In this document: positions 16,906-25,557 of the stretch, in pieces
How the letters are laid out: each line of letters opens with the position of its first letter
Position numbering within the stretch: position 1 is the stretch's first letter
Assembly (NCBI RefSeq): GCF_000600335.2
Contig: NZ_KK088553.1
Location: 1-64,000 of the forward strand
Direction: 5' to 3'
Origin: Rubellimicrobium mesophilum DSM 19309
GTDB lineage: Bacteria; Pseudomonadota; Alphaproteobacteria; Rhodobacterales; Rhodobacteraceae
Length of the DNA stretch: 64,000 nucleotides
Program-made: the position numbers and the translations under genes
The notes under the pieces: model-generated
What the model saw: the letters and a program-made list of their open reading frames with translations, nothing else
What the model was told of the DNA's origin: nothing
Database searches by the model: none

Positions 16906-17879
16906 TGCGCCAGCGCCGTGCGCCAGCGCTCGATCGCCGGCCCGCGCAGCGCCTCGGCCTCCTCGGGGGCGAGGTAGAGCGTCGTCTCGGGCCGCACGCT
17001 CTCGAATCCGTCCGGCAGCCCTGCGGCGGGCGTGACCGCCGGATACATCCAGTTCCCCGTCGCGATGGTGCCCTGGAAGCCCTCGGTCAGCATGAAGGCC
17101 AGGAAGCGGTCCGCCAGCTCCGGCTGGTCCGTCGAGGCCACCTTCCCCGCGACCTCGACCTGCAGGTAATGCCCCTCCTCGAAGGGCAGCGCGACGTAGC
17201 CCGGGTCCTGCTCCGCGATCAGGTGATAGGCCGGCGAGGTCGTGTAGCTCAGCACGAGGTCAGCCTCACCTTCGAGGAAGAGGTTGTAGGCCTCGGTCCA
17301 GCCCGGCGTCACGGTGACGATGTTGTCCCTCAGCGCCGCCCAGACTGCCGGCGCCTCCTCGCCATAGGCCGCCTCGATCCAGAGCACGAGGCCGAGGCCG
17401 GGCGTCGAGGAGCGCGGGTCCTCGATCACCAGCGTCGCATCGCTGTCGGCCAGCTCCCGGAAGCTCGTCGGCATCGGCCCCCCGGCCTTGCCCACGACCG
17501 AGAACCACCCCCAGTCGAAGGGCAGGAAGGTGTCGTCCGTCCACTCCACCGGCAGGTCGAGCTTCGGCGCGGCCCCATGCGGCGCGAAGAGCCCCGTCGC
17601 CTTCGCCGCCGCCACGAGGTTCGAGTCGAGCCCCAGCACCACGTCCGCGTCCGTCGTCTCGCCCTCGAGCTGCAGCCGCGCCAGCAGCGCCGCCCCGTCC
17701 CCGGCGGTCACGAACCGCAGATCGCAGCCGCACTCGGCCTCGAAGGCCGCCTCGACCGCCGGCCCCGGTCCCCACTCGGCGGTGAAGCTGTCATAGGCCA
17801 GCACCGTCAGCACAGGCTTACCTTCCGCGAAGGCCGGCGCGGCGGCGAGGGCGAGGAGGGCGGCAAGGGTGGGTCTCAT
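16902..17879 (-). CDS. thiB: Thiamine-binding periplasmic protein ThiB
   Basis: The 325-residue protein has a signal peptide (MRPTLAALLALAAAPAFA) and the ThiB signature regions LTVLAYDSFTAEWGPGPAVEAAFEAEC, VVLGLDSNLV, FLPFDWGWFSVV and EDPRSSTPGLG. It captures thiamine and its phosphates in the periplasm and delivers them to ThiPQ. It is the first gene of the operon, its ATG lying 44 bases downstream of the riboswitch, so translation or transcription of the whole operon is presumably shut down by TPP. Confidence 0.93.
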   Translation of the reverse strand: MRPTLAALLALAAAPAFAEGKPVLTVLAYDSFTAEWGPGPAVEAAFEAECGCDLRFVTAGDGAALLARLQLEGETTDADVVLGLDSNLVAAAKATGLFAPHGAAPKLDLPVEWTDDTFLPFDWGWFSVVGKAGGPMPTSFRELADSDATLVIEDPRSSTPGLGLVLWIEAAYGEEAPAVWAALRDNIVTVTPGWTEAYNLFLEGEADLVLSYTTSPAYHLIAEQDPGYVALPFEEGHYLQVEVAGKVASTDQPELADRFLAFMLTEGFQGTIATGNWMYPAVTPAAGLPDGFESVRPETTLYLAPEEAEALRGPAIERWRTALAQ

Positions 17880-17922
17880 GGGTCGTCCTTATCGTTAGGC
17901 GGACGAGCGAGGCCCCGATTGG

Positions 17923-18010
17923 CCACCTTCCCTCCGCCGGTACTAGCCGGTTCAGGTTCGACGGGTTCGCGGATCACGCATCTCAGCCCTGGACGGGCAC
18001 CCCGAGGTGG
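17923..18010 (-). promoter_or_regulatory. TPP riboswitch (THI element)
   Basis: On the minus strand the conserved blocks appear in order: P1 strand CCACCT, GGGGTGCC, GGCTGAGATGCG, GAACCC, GAACCTGAACCGG, CTAGTACCGGCGGAGGGAA and the closing AGGTGG that pairs with the first strand. This is the canonical thiamine pyrophosphate aptamer. It directly precedes thiB. Confidence 0.95.
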
Positions 18011-18110
18011 CGCGGAACATAAGCCATGGCCCCGCCGCCGCAAGAGGCCTTTCCAGGCGCCGACCCCGCCGCTAGCTCTAGGCGCCGGCATTCACGCGAA
18101 AGGACATCCC

Positions 18111-19103
18111 ATGGAATACCGCCGCCTCGGAAAATCGGGCCTTCAGGTCAGCGCCCTGTCCTTCGGCTCCTGGGTCACCTTCGCCAAGCAGGTGGACACC
18201 TCGCTCGCCAAGGAGATGCTGACCGCCGCCTACGACGCCGGCGTCAACTTCTTCGACAACGCCGAGGGCTACGAGCAGGGCCAGTCCGAGGTCGTCATGG
18301 GCCAGGCCCTCAAGGAGCTGGACTGGCCGCGCGAGACCTGGATCGTCTCCTCCAAGGTCTTCTGGGGCGGGAAGCTGCCCACCCAGCGCGGCCTCTCGGC
18401 CAAGCACGTCACCGAGGCCTGCCACGCCGCGCTCCGCCGCCTGCAGGTCGATCACCTCGACCTCTACTTCTGCCACCGCCCCGACATCGACACCCCCATC
18501 GAGGAGACGGTGCGGGCGATGGACAACCTGATCCGGCAGGGCAAGGTCCTCTACTGGGGCACCTCCGAGTGGTCCGCCCAGCAGATCACCGAGGCGCATC
18601 AGGTGGCCCGCGAGTGGCGCATGACCCCGCCCACCATGGAGCAGCCGCAGTACAATCTCTTCGAGCGCGAGAAGGTCGAGGGCGACTACCGGCCCCTCTA
18701 CGACACCTACGGCCTCGGCACGACGATCTGGTCGCCGCTGGCCTCGGGGCTCCTGACCGGCAAGTACAATGACGGCATCCCCCAGGACAGCCGCGCGGCG
18801 CTGCCGGGCTACGAATGGCTGCGGGATATCTTCGAGGGCGAGAAAGGCAAGCGCCGGATCGCCCAGATCCAGGAACTGCAGAAGGTGGCTGACGGGCTGG
18901 GCATCAGCCTCACCCACCTCGCGCTGGCCTGGTGCCTCAAGAACCCGCGCGTCTCGACGGTGATCCTGGGCGCCTCGCGGCTCTCGCAGCTCCAGGACAA
19001 CCTCGCGGCGATGGATGCCGTTGAGAAGCTCACCCCCGACGTCATGGAGGCGATCGAGAGCATCGTCCAGAACAAGCCCCCGGCGCCCCAGCGCTTCTTC
19101 TGA
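18111..19103 (+). CDS. Aldo/keto reductase (Kv-beta/YghZ-like group)
   Basis: The 330-residue NADPH-dependent oxidoreductase has the AKR tetrad D49 and Y54 (FFDNAEGYEQG), K82 (SSKVFWGG) and H122 (FCHRPD). The coordinates, GTSEWSAQQI, and the C-terminal STVILGASRLSQLQDNLAA cofactor loop match the group related to potassium-channel beta subunits, which reduce small aldehydes. Start at ATG 18111 with AAAGGA upstream. It opens a plus-strand set running into a quinone reductase one base later. The physiological substrate is unknown. Confidence 0.88.
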   Translation: MEYRRLGKSGLQVSALSFGSWVTFAKQVDTSLAKEMLTAAYDAGVNFFDNAEGYEQGQSEVVMGQALKELDWPRETWIVSSKVFWGGKLPTQRGLSAKHVTEACHAALRRLQVDHLDLYFCHRPDIDTPIEETVRAMDNLIRQGKVLYWGTSEWSAQQITEAHQVAREWRMTPPTMEQPQYNLFEREKVEGDYRPLYDTYGLGTTIWSPLASGLLTGKYNDGIPQDSRAALPGYEWLRDIFEGEKGKRRIAQIQELQKVADGLGISLTHLALAWCLKNPRVSTVILGASRLSQLQDNLAAMDAVEKLTPDVMEAIESIVQNKPPAPQRFF

Positions 19104-19104
19104 G

Positions 19105-19716
19105 GTGCGCCTCCTCGTCGTCCACGCCCATCCGGTTCCCGAGAGCTTCGGCACGGCCCTGTTCCGGGCCGTGACCGAGGCGGCGGCGGGCGCGGGCCAC
19201 GAGGTGCGCGCCATCGACCTCCACGCCGAGGGCTTCGACCCGCGCCTCTCCGCCGAGGAGCGACGCAGCTACAACGACGCGCCGCCCCCCGATCCGGCCC
19301 TCCTCGACCCGACGCTCGGTCCCCATCTGGAGGCGCTGCGCTGGGCCGAGGGGATCGTCCTCGTCCACCCCACCTGGTGGATGGCTCCGCCCGCGATGCT
19401 CAAGGGCTGGCTCGACCGGGTCTGGCGGCCCGGCGTCGCCTTCCACGCCGATCCGGGTGGCGGGGCGATCCGGCCGGGGCTCCCCCAGGTCCGGCTCCTC
19501 GGCGTCGTCACGACCCTGGGCTCCCCCTGGTGGGCCTGGACGTTCCTGATCGGCGCCCCCGGTCGCAGGATGCTGCTCCGGGGCCTCCGCCCCTGCGTCG
19601 CGCGGGACGCGAGGACCTTCTGGCTCGCGCGGCACGACATGGATCGCTCGACCGAGGCCCAGCGCGAGCGCTTCCTTGCCGTGGTCCGCCGCCGGATCGC
19701 GCGCATCCCCGTCTGA
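19105..19716 (+). CDS. NAD(P)H dehydrogenase (quinone), flavodoxin-fold
   Basis: The 203-residue protein starts at GTG 19105, one base after the previous stop, giving MRLLVVHAHPVPESFGTAL, the FMN-phosphate binding loop of the KefF/MdaB/NQO1 family. Later landmarks are GIVLVHPTWWMAPPAMLKGWLDRVW (dimer and flavin contacts) and LGVVTTLGSPWWAWT. The family reduces quinones by two electrons, limiting oxidative stress, or serves as an ancillary subunit of transporters. Coupled to the aldo/keto reductase by position, perhaps in carbonyl detoxification. Substrate unknown. Confidence 0.85.
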   Translation: MRLLVVHAHPVPESFGTALFRAVTEAAAGAGHEVRAIDLHAEGFDPRLSAEERRSYNDAPPPDPALLDPTLGPHLEALRWAEGIVLVHPTWWMAPPAMLKGWLDRVWRPGVAFHADPGGGAIRPGLPQVRLLGVVTTLGSPWWAWTFLIGAPGRRMLLRGLRPCVARDARTFWLARHDMDRSTEAQRERFLAVVRRRIARIPV

Positions 19717-19807
19717 GCCTTCACGGTTGCCGGCCCGGCACGCTCCCCTATTCTCGCCCGGAGGCGGGGAGGGCCGGCATGACCAGGGCACGGGGCGGGA
19801 CGCGCGC

Positions 19808-20788
19808 ATGAACATCCTCGTCGTCTCCGACTCGCTGCGCGAGCTGCCCCCCGCCGTCGCCGCCCTCGAATCCTCGGGCCACCGCGTCGCCTACGTCGAC
19901 GCCCTGACCCCCCTTCCCGTGATCGCGGCGCGCGGCCTCGTGGACCCGAGGCAGGCCGACGCCCTCGTCACCGGCCGCCTGATGTGGCTCGACGCCGAGG
20001 CCCTCGGCCTCCTCCCCCGCGCCCGCGTCATCGCGCTGCACACCTCCGGCAGCGACAACGTGGACCTCGCGGAGGCCACCCGGCGCGGGATCGTCGTGAC
20101 CAACGTCAAGGGCGTGAACGCCGAGCAATGCGCCGAGTTCTCGCTGGGCCTCATGCTCGCCGTCACCCGCCAGATCCGCACCGGCGACATCGCCATCCGG
20201 CAGGGGCTCTGGGCCGCCCGCACCCAGACCAGCCTCGACCTCTACGGCGCCACGGTCGGCATCGTGGGACTGGGCCTGATCGGCAAGGCCGCCGTCCGCC
20301 GCCTCAAGGCCTTCGGCGTCCGTCTCCTCTGCCACACCCGCACGCCGGACCCCGCCTTCGGCGAGGAGATGGGGATGACCTACACCGACCTCGACACGCT
20401 CCTGCGCGAATCCGACGTGGTGAGCCTCTACGCCTCCCTGAACGAGGCCACCCGCCACATGATCGGCGCCCGCGAGCTCGGCCTGATGAAGCCCTCCGCC
20501 GCCCTCATCAACATCGCGCGCGGCGAGCTGATCGATGAGCCCGCCCTGGTCGAGGCGCTCCGCACCCGCCGCATCGCGGGCGCCGGCCTCGACGTCTTCG
20601 AGACCGAGCCGCTGTTCAAAAGCCCCCTCTTCGCCCTCGACAACGTCGTCCTCACGCCCCACCAGGCCGGCCTTGCCGCCTCGGCCAAGGTGAACGCCGC
20701 CGTCCGCGCCGTGAACAACGCCCTCGCAGCCCTCGATGGCCGATGTCCACCCGACGCCATCAACCCCGAGGCCTTCCGCGCCCCGTGA
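19808..20788 (+). CDS. D-2-hydroxyacid dehydrogenase (NAD-dependent)
   Basis: The 326-residue protein has the two-domain D-hydroxyacid dehydrogenase fold. The Rossmann motif is VGIVGLGLIGKAA (about 155-167), the catalytic Arg sits in INIARGELID, the Glu near LDVFETEPL and the His in TPHQAG. Residues GSDNVDLAEA and GVNAEQCAEFSLGL are also conserved. It oxidises or reduces a 2-keto/2-hydroxy acid. The start is ATG 19808. With a GH4 glycosidase and cupin following, it may handle a sugar acid, but that is only context. Confidence 0.88.
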   Translation: MNILVVSDSLRELPPAVAALESSGHRVAYVDALTPLPVIAARGLVDPRQADALVTGRLMWLDAEALGLLPRARVIALHTSGSDNVDLAEATRRGIVVTNVKGVNAEQCAEFSLGLMLAVTRQIRTGDIAIRQGLWAARTQTSLDLYGATVGIVGLGLIGKAAVRRLKAFGVRLLCHTRTPDPAFGEEMGMTYTDLDTLLRESDVVSLYASLNEATRHMIGARELGLMKPSAALINIARGELIDEPALVEALRTRRIAGAGLDVFETEPLFKSPLFALDNVVLTPHQAGLAASAKVNAAVRAVNNALAALDGRCPPDAINPEAFRAP

Positions 20789-20841
20789 GTGGATCGGAGC
20801 CCCTGCCTCGGCTAAGGGAAAGCGAAGCAGGGAGGAAGCCC

Positions 20842-22218
20842 ATGCCCGAACGCAAGAAGGTCGTCCTGATCGGCGCGGGAAGCACCGTCTTCACCCAGCG
20901 CCTCGTCGCCGACATCATCCTCGCGGGCGAGGAGGAGGCCTGGGAGATCGCCCTCGTCGACATCGACCCCGTGACGCTCGACGCGGTGGAGCGCCTCGTG
21001 GGCAAGATGCTCGCGTCCAAGGGCGCCCGCATCCCCGTCACCGCCACGACCGACCGGCGGACGGTCCTGCCCGGCGCCCATTTCGTCGTGACCACCATCG
21101 CCGTCGGCGGCCGCCCCGGCTGGCAGGCCGACATCGAGGTCCCCCGCAAGCACGGCATCTACCAGCCCGTCGGCGACACCATGCTCCCCGGCGGCATCTC
21201 CCGCGCCATGCGGATGATCCCGCCCATGCTGGAGATCGCCCGCGATGTGGAAAGGCTCTGCCCCACTGCCCACTTCTTCAACTACTCCAACCCCATGACG
21301 GCCATCTGCCGCGCGATCCGGCGCGAGACCTCGGTCCCCGTCACCGGCCTCTGCCACGGCGTCCTGCACGTGGAGCACCAGATCGCCCGCTTCCTCGGCA
21401 CCGCGCCCGGCACCGTGACCTCCTTGGGCGTGGGCCTCAACCACCTGACCTTCCTCACCCGCCTCTTCGTGGAGGGCAGGGACGCCGCGCCCCTCATCCA
21501 CGCCAAGCTCGCCGAGCAGAAGCGCGGCTTGGAGCAGGAGATCGCGGGCAAGGAGGAATGGCCCAACATCGTCCCCTCGGGCGAGACGCCCCGCTACGCC
21601 GACGACCCCTTCTCCTGGGGCGTCTACGAGGCCCACGGCGTGTTCCCCTGCGCCATGGACCGCCACGCCGTCGAGTTCTTCCCTGAGCTCTTCCCGAACG
21701 GCGCCTACCACGGACGGCTCCTCGGCCGCGAAGCCTTCCCCATCGACAAGCGCATCCAGCTCGGCGACCAGTGGTATGCCGAGATGCTGGCCCTCGCCCG
21801 CTCCGAGGAGCCCCTGCCCCAGGACCGCTGGGACAACCTGCCGGGCGAGTCGGAGCAGCTCCTCCAGATCATGCACTCGCTGATGGGCGACGGCCGGGCG
21901 GTCTTCTCGGTCAACATCCCGAACCGGGGTCAGGCGCCTTACCTCCCCCTCAACGCGGTCATCGAGTGCAACGCGAGCGCCACCGCCGGCGGCTTCGTCC
22001 CCCTCCTCGCCGACGACCTCCCCGAGCCGCTGGTCGAGAAGCTGAAGGCCAAGATCCACGCCGTGGAGCTGACCGTCGAGGCCGCCGTCTCGGGCGACCG
22101 CGAGGTCATGCTCGAGGCCATGCTCGCCGACGGCGGCGTCACCGACCCGGCCAAGGCGAGAGCCTTGCGCGACGATCTCCTCGCCGCCCACCGCGACCAC
22201 CTGCCCCAGTTCGCCTGA
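20842..22218 (+). CDS. Glycoside hydrolase family 4 (alpha-glucosidase/galactosidase/galacturonidase type)
   Basis: The 458-residue enzyme uses NAD and a divalent metal to cleave glycosides by a redox-elimination mechanism. The NAD loop is VVLIGAGSTVFTQRL (7-21); NYSNPM at 147-152, C171-H172 in GLCHGV and H201 in GLNHLTF are the metal and catalytic residues, at positions almost the same as in characterised GH4 enzymes. GGAGG precedes ATG 20842, ruling out the longer upstream frame. The specific sugar (glucose, galactose or uronate configured) cannot be read from sequence by eye. It lies next to a 2-hydroxyacid dehydrogenase and opposite a carbohydrate ABC transporter. Confidence 0.9.
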   Translation: MPERKKVVLIGAGSTVFTQRLVADIILAGEEEAWEIALVDIDPVTLDAVERLVGKMLASKGARIPVTATTDRRTVLPGAHFVVTTIAVGGRPGWQADIEVPRKHGIYQPVGDTMLPGGISRAMRMIPPMLEIARDVERLCPTAHFFNYSNPMTAICRAIRRETSVPVTGLCHGVLHVEHQIARFLGTAPGTVTSLGVGLNHLTFLTRLFVEGRDAAPLIHAKLAEQKRGLEQEIAGKEEWPNIVPSGETPRYADDPFSWGVYEAHGVFPCAMDRHAVEFFPELFPNGAYHGRLLGREAFPIDKRIQLGDQWYAEMLALARSEEPLPQDRWDNLPGESEQLLQIMHSLMGDGRAVFSVNIPNRGQAPYLPLNAVIECNASATAGGFVPLLADDLPEPLVEKLKAKIHAVELTVEAAVSGDREVMLEAMLADGGVTDPAKARALRDDLLAAHRDHLPQFA

Positions 22219-22223
22219 GTCCC

Positions 22224-22845
22224 ATGCAGCTCATCGCCCCCGACTTCGACCGCAGCATCGACCTCCCCGGCGTCGGCCCCACGCCGCGCCCGGTGGACAT
22301 CGACCAGTCCGTCACCGGCTTCCGCGACCTCGTGAGCCTCCGCGTCTACGAGTTCACCGACGGGACGGAGATCAACGGCGAGGCCGAGGCGGACGAGGTT
22401 CTCGTCGTCCTCCTCGCCGGCGCTGTCTCCATCGCCGTCACGGGCACGCACCAGGCCGAGTTCCAGCTCGACGCCGATGGCGACTGGGCGATCTACCTGC
22501 CGCCCGACCATCACTATCGACTCCAGCCGCTCACCCCCGCCACCGTCGCCTACGCCCGCGCCCGTCCCTCCTCCGCCTCCGCCCCCCGCGCCTTCCGTCC
22601 CGTCGAAGGGGTGCTCGCCATCGAGGAGCCCGCCGAGCGCCTGCGCCTCCGCCTTCTCCCCCTCGAAGGCGAGACCGACGCCTCCGCCGGGCTGGGCGAG
22701 GATGTGGAGCGCCTGGCCCATCTCACCGGCCCTGCCCGCCTGGGCGACCGGGAGCTGCCGCCGTCGCACACGCTTGCCCTCTCCCCCGGCGAGGGCGCCA
22801 GGGGTCACCGGCGAGGGCGAGATCCTCGTGGTGGCCGCTCAATAG
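22224..22845 (+). pseudogene. Cupin protein (KduI/IolB-like), frameshifted near the end
   Basis: The gene starts five bases after the GH4 stop and encodes about 206 residues once repaired. It reads MQLIAPDFDRSIDLPG, then VYEFTDGTEINGEAEADEVLVVLLAGAVSI and DGDWAIYLPPDHHYRLQP, a small beta-barrel cupin reminiscent of sugar-acid isomerases such as 5-deoxyglucuronate isomerase. After LALSPGEGA the natural ending GVTGEGEILVVAAQ lies in a shifted frame. Removing one base near 22800-22806 joins them. Metal-binding histidines are not all obvious, so catalysis is unproven. It closes the plus-strand set and faces the minus-strand deacetylase genes. Confidence 0.65.
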
Positions 22846-22861
22846 AGCGTCTGGGCCCGAG

Positions 22862-23552
22862 TCAGGCCGCCGGCCTCAGCCCCGGCAGCCGCTGCACCCG
22901 GAAGTTCGAGAACAGGACCTCGTACCCCGCCCGGTCCACCAGCGCGTCGGCCACCGGATTCTCCCCGTAAGGAGAGCCCATGAGCCACGCGAAGGCCCGC
23001 ACCGGATGGCCGAGCTCGCGCCGGAAGTCCTGCTGCGAGCCCACGATCTCCGCCTCCAGCGCCACGGCATCCCCCTCCGAGACCCGCGTATGCGTCCGCG
23101 TGTGGCTCGCGATCACGTGCCCCCGCGCGGTCCAGCTCCCGCACCTCGTCCCAGCTCAGCGCATACCGCCCGTCCGGGTATTCGTCCGGGATCGTGGCCA
23201 GCGTATGCGCCGCGCCGAACGCAAGCTGCTCCGCCACCGGGCAGCCCACGTAGCCCGAGGCCACGAAGAACCAGCCCACCAGCCCATGCCTCTCCAGCAG
23301 GGGCCGCATCACGTCGAAGTTGTTCCGGTAGCCGTTGTAGAGAGCGATCACCACGCCCGGCCGCGACCGGGTCCACCTCCCCGTGGCCAGGAACGCCGCG
23401 AGGTCGTCCTCCGTCACCGGCCCGAACCGTTCGGCCAGCGCCCCAAGCTGCCGGTCGTACTCCTCGGCCCGATGAACCGGCGTGTTGTGGAAGTTGACGG
23501 CCCGGATCGGCGGCCCGCCGGCAAAGGCCCGGACCAGGGCCTCGGCGTCCAT
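22862..23552 (-). pseudogene. NodB/polysaccharide deacetylase-like protein A, frameshifted
   Basis: The repaired product is 229 residues. The first part (MDAEALVRAF...AVNFHNTPVHRAEEYDRQL) ends in WDEVRELDRAG and the rest, VIASHTRTHTRVSE...FAWLMGSPYGENP...LFSNFRVQRLPG, is in another frame. One extra base in the C5 run 23120-23124 explains the break. SHTRTH is the His-x3-His metal motif of NodB domains, but the usual first motif TFDDG is replaced by ALYNGYRNN (about 70-78), lacking the Asp pair. It is a paralogue of the next gene and translationally coupled to it (TGATG). Confidence 0.75.
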
Positions 23553-24256
23553 CAGGCCAGCCTCTGGACCTTGAAGTTCGAGAAGAGGTAGCGGAACCCC
23601 GCCTCGCGCAGCATCTCGTCGGCGCGCGGGTTCACCCCCGTCTCGGCGCCGTGCAGCCAGCAGAAGATCTCCACCGGCCAGCCGATCCCCGCCCGCATCT
23701 CGTTGGCGGCGGTGTGGATCTCGTCCCAGAGGACATGGTCCGGCGTGTCGGGCCTCAGGTCGAAGTGGCTGCGCGAATGGCAGGCGAAGCCATGGCCCCG
23801 CCCCGCGAGGTCGCGCGCCTCGTCCCAAGTCATCACGATCCGCTCGCCCGGATACTCGTCCCGGGCGGGGACGTGGAGCTTGTGCGCCTTGGCGTAGCTC
23901 CGCTGCACGTCCGGCACGACCGCCGGAAAGGCCGAGGGGACGAAGAACCAGCCCTTGAACCCGAACTCCTCCAGGATGGGGAGCATCACGTCCACGTTGT
24001 CGCGGACCCTGAAGAGCACCGGCATCAGCCCCGGCCGCGCGTCGGTCCAAGTGCCATCGAAGGCCGAGTCGAAGTCCTGCGGCGTGATCGGCGCGAAGAG
24101 CCGCGCATAGGCCTCGAACTGGCGGCGATACTCCTCGCGCCGGTAGCTGGGCGTGGCATGGAAGTTGACCACGCGCAGCACCCGCCCCGCCGAGAGCCCG
24201 CGCACCAGCGCGGCCAGCGTCTCGTCGAAGCCGCCGGGGAGGAGCAGCTCGCCCAT
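23552..24256 (-). CDS. NodB/polysaccharide deacetylase-like protein B
   Basis: The 234-residue protein shares its layout with its downstream neighbour: VVNFHATPSYRREEYRRQFEAYARLF, GLMPVLFRVRDNVDVMLPILEEFGFKGWFFVPSAF, MTWDEARDL, CHSRSHFDL (metal-binding His-x3-His) and FCWLHGAETGVNPRADEMLREAGFRYLFSNFKVQRL. It has the (beta/alpha)-barrel features of family CE4, yet the first catalytic motif is LFRVRDNV instead of TFDDG. It may act on N- or O-acyl groups of a sugar imported by the adjoining ABC transporter, or may have a different hydrolase role. Confidence 0.75.
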   Translation of the reverse strand: MGELLLPGGFDETLAALVRGLSAGRVLRVVNFHATPSYRREEYRRQFEAYARLFAPITPQDFDSAFDGTWTDARPGLMPVLFRVRDNVDVMLPILEEFGFKGWFFVPSAFPAVVPDVQRSYAKAHKLHVPARDEYPGERIVMTWDEARDLAGRGHGFACHSRSHFDLRPDTPDHVLWDEIHTAANEMRAGIGWPVEIFCWLHGAETGVNPRADEMLREAGFRYLFSNFKVQRLA

Positions 24257-24603
24257 CAGGAGGCCGTCTCGGGATGAAGCTCGGTCGCGCGGCTGAAGGA
24301 CGGCGCGGCCAGCGACAGGAAGTGCCGGTCGGCGAGCGCCTCGATCAGGCGGGCGATGTCCTCGGCATCGAGGTCGGGCCGCCGCGTCCGCAGCGCCTCG
24401 GCCCCCTCGGCCAGCAGCAGCGCGAGGATGCGGCCCGAGCCGTCCCCGCCGGAACGGGGCCTGGCCCCCTCCGTCAGGTCCTCGGCCACGAGGAACATCG
24501 GCACGCCGATCTCCTTGTAGTCGCGGTTGCCCAGCCGCTCCATGTCGGCCAAGCGCGCATCGACCTCCTCCTCGGGAAGGGGAGGCAATGAGAAGTTGAT
24601 CAT
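24256..24603 (-). CDS. Unknown 115-residue protein in transporter/deacetylase operon
   Basis: I do not recognise this family. The protein starts MINFSLPPLPEEEVDARLADMERLGNRDY and continues IGVPMFLVAEDL; the centre is glycine-rich and polar, and the rest is helical (ILALLLAEGAEALRT, DIARLIEALADRHFLSL). There is no signal peptide or membrane segment. It is translationally coupled at its 3' end to the deacetylase-like gene and begins two bases after the MalG-type permease, so it is surely part of the operon. Confidence 0.65.
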   Translation of the reverse strand: MINFSLPPLPEEEVDARLADMERLGNRDYKEIGVPMFLVAEDLTEGARPRSGGDGSGRILALLLAEGAEALRTRRPDLDAEDIARLIEALADRHFLSLAAPSFSRATELHPETAS

Positions 24604-24605
24604 GG

Positions 24606-25556
24606 CTAGCCCTTGACGCTGCCCGAGGTCACGCTAGCGACATAATACCTTTGAAGAAGAAGGAAGACAATTATCACGGGCAGGATCGAGATCACGATCG
24701 CCGCCTGCTGCACCGACTTCGTGGCCTCGTTCTCGTAGGCGCCGCGCAGCAGGTAGATCCCCACCGGCAGCGTCTGCAGGTCGGGCGCCGTCCGCGTGAC
24801 CGTCAGCGTCCAGAGCACCTCGTTCCAGTGGTAGAGGAACACGAAGATGGCGAGCGTGGCGAGGCCCGACCCCACCAGCGGCAGGGCGATGCGGAAGAAG
24901 ATGTAGAACTCCCCCGCCCCGTCGATCCGCGCCGCGTCGATCAGCTCGTCCGGGATCGCCAGGAAGAACTGCCGCATCAGGAAGATGCCGTACCAGGACA
25001 CCGCGAAAGGCAGGATCAGCGCCGTGTAGCTTCCCAGGAACCCCGCCCCGCCCGAGCCGGTCCAGCCATTCCCCCCCGCGAGCGGGAAGTAGCGCAGGAT
25101 GAAGAACCACGGGATCAGGAAGATGAAGAAGGGGAACATCTGCGCCCCGACCGCGAAGCGGAACACCGCGAGCCGCGCGGGAAAGCGGAACTTGGCCAGC
25201 GCATAGCCCGCCATGGCCGAGGTCAGGCATTGCAGCACCGTGATCGCCAGCGTCACGCCCAGGCTGTTGAGCGTCCAGCGCAGCATCGGCAGCTCGTCGA
25301 AGACCCGGACGAAGTTGCCCCACTGGGGGTCCTGCGGCCAGTAGACCGGCGGCCGCGCCAGCCGCTCCGCCGGCGTCCGCAGCGCCCCCAGCACCATGTC
25401 GAGGAAGGGCAGCAGCATCGCCAGCGCCCCCAGCGTCAGGGCCGCGTATTTCAGCACCGCCCAGAGCCCCGGCCCCCTTGGACGCCGGCGCGGCGCGGCG
25501 GCCTCCGCCACGGCGGCGACGGCGGGCGCGGCGAGGGGGACGGAGTCCTCGGCCAT
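24606..25556 (-). CDS. Carbohydrate ABC transporter permease (MalG type)
   Basis: The 316-residue inner-membrane protein has six predicted helices and the cytoplasmic EAA loop (DELIDAARIDGAGEFYIFFRIALPLVGSG) that contacts the ATPase. The N-terminus is unusually alanine- and proline-rich (first 25 residues). Family residues TLNSLGVTLAIT and FLYHWNEVLWTLTV fit the CUT1 MalG group, which moves oligosaccharides and glycerol phosphates. It follows the MalF-type gene by one base. No ATPase gene lies in the operon, so a shared MsiK/UgpC-type ATPase elsewhere is expected. Confidence 0.9.
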   Translation of the reverse strand: MAEDSVPLAAPAVAAVAEAAAPRRRPRGPGLWAVLKYAALTLGALAMLLPFLDMVLGALRTPAERLARPPVYWPQDPQWGNFVRVFDELPMLRWTLNSLGVTLAITVLQCLTSAMAGYALAKFRFPARLAVFRFAVGAQMFPFFIFLIPWFFILRYFPLAGGNGWTGSGGAGFLGSYTALILPFAVSWYGIFLMRQFFLAIPDELIDAARIDGAGEFYIFFRIALPLVGSGLATLAIFVFLYHWNEVLWTLTVTRTAPDLQTLPVGIYLLRGAYENEATKSVQQAAIVISILPVIIVFLLLQRYYVASVTSGSVKG

Positions 25557-25557
25557 C

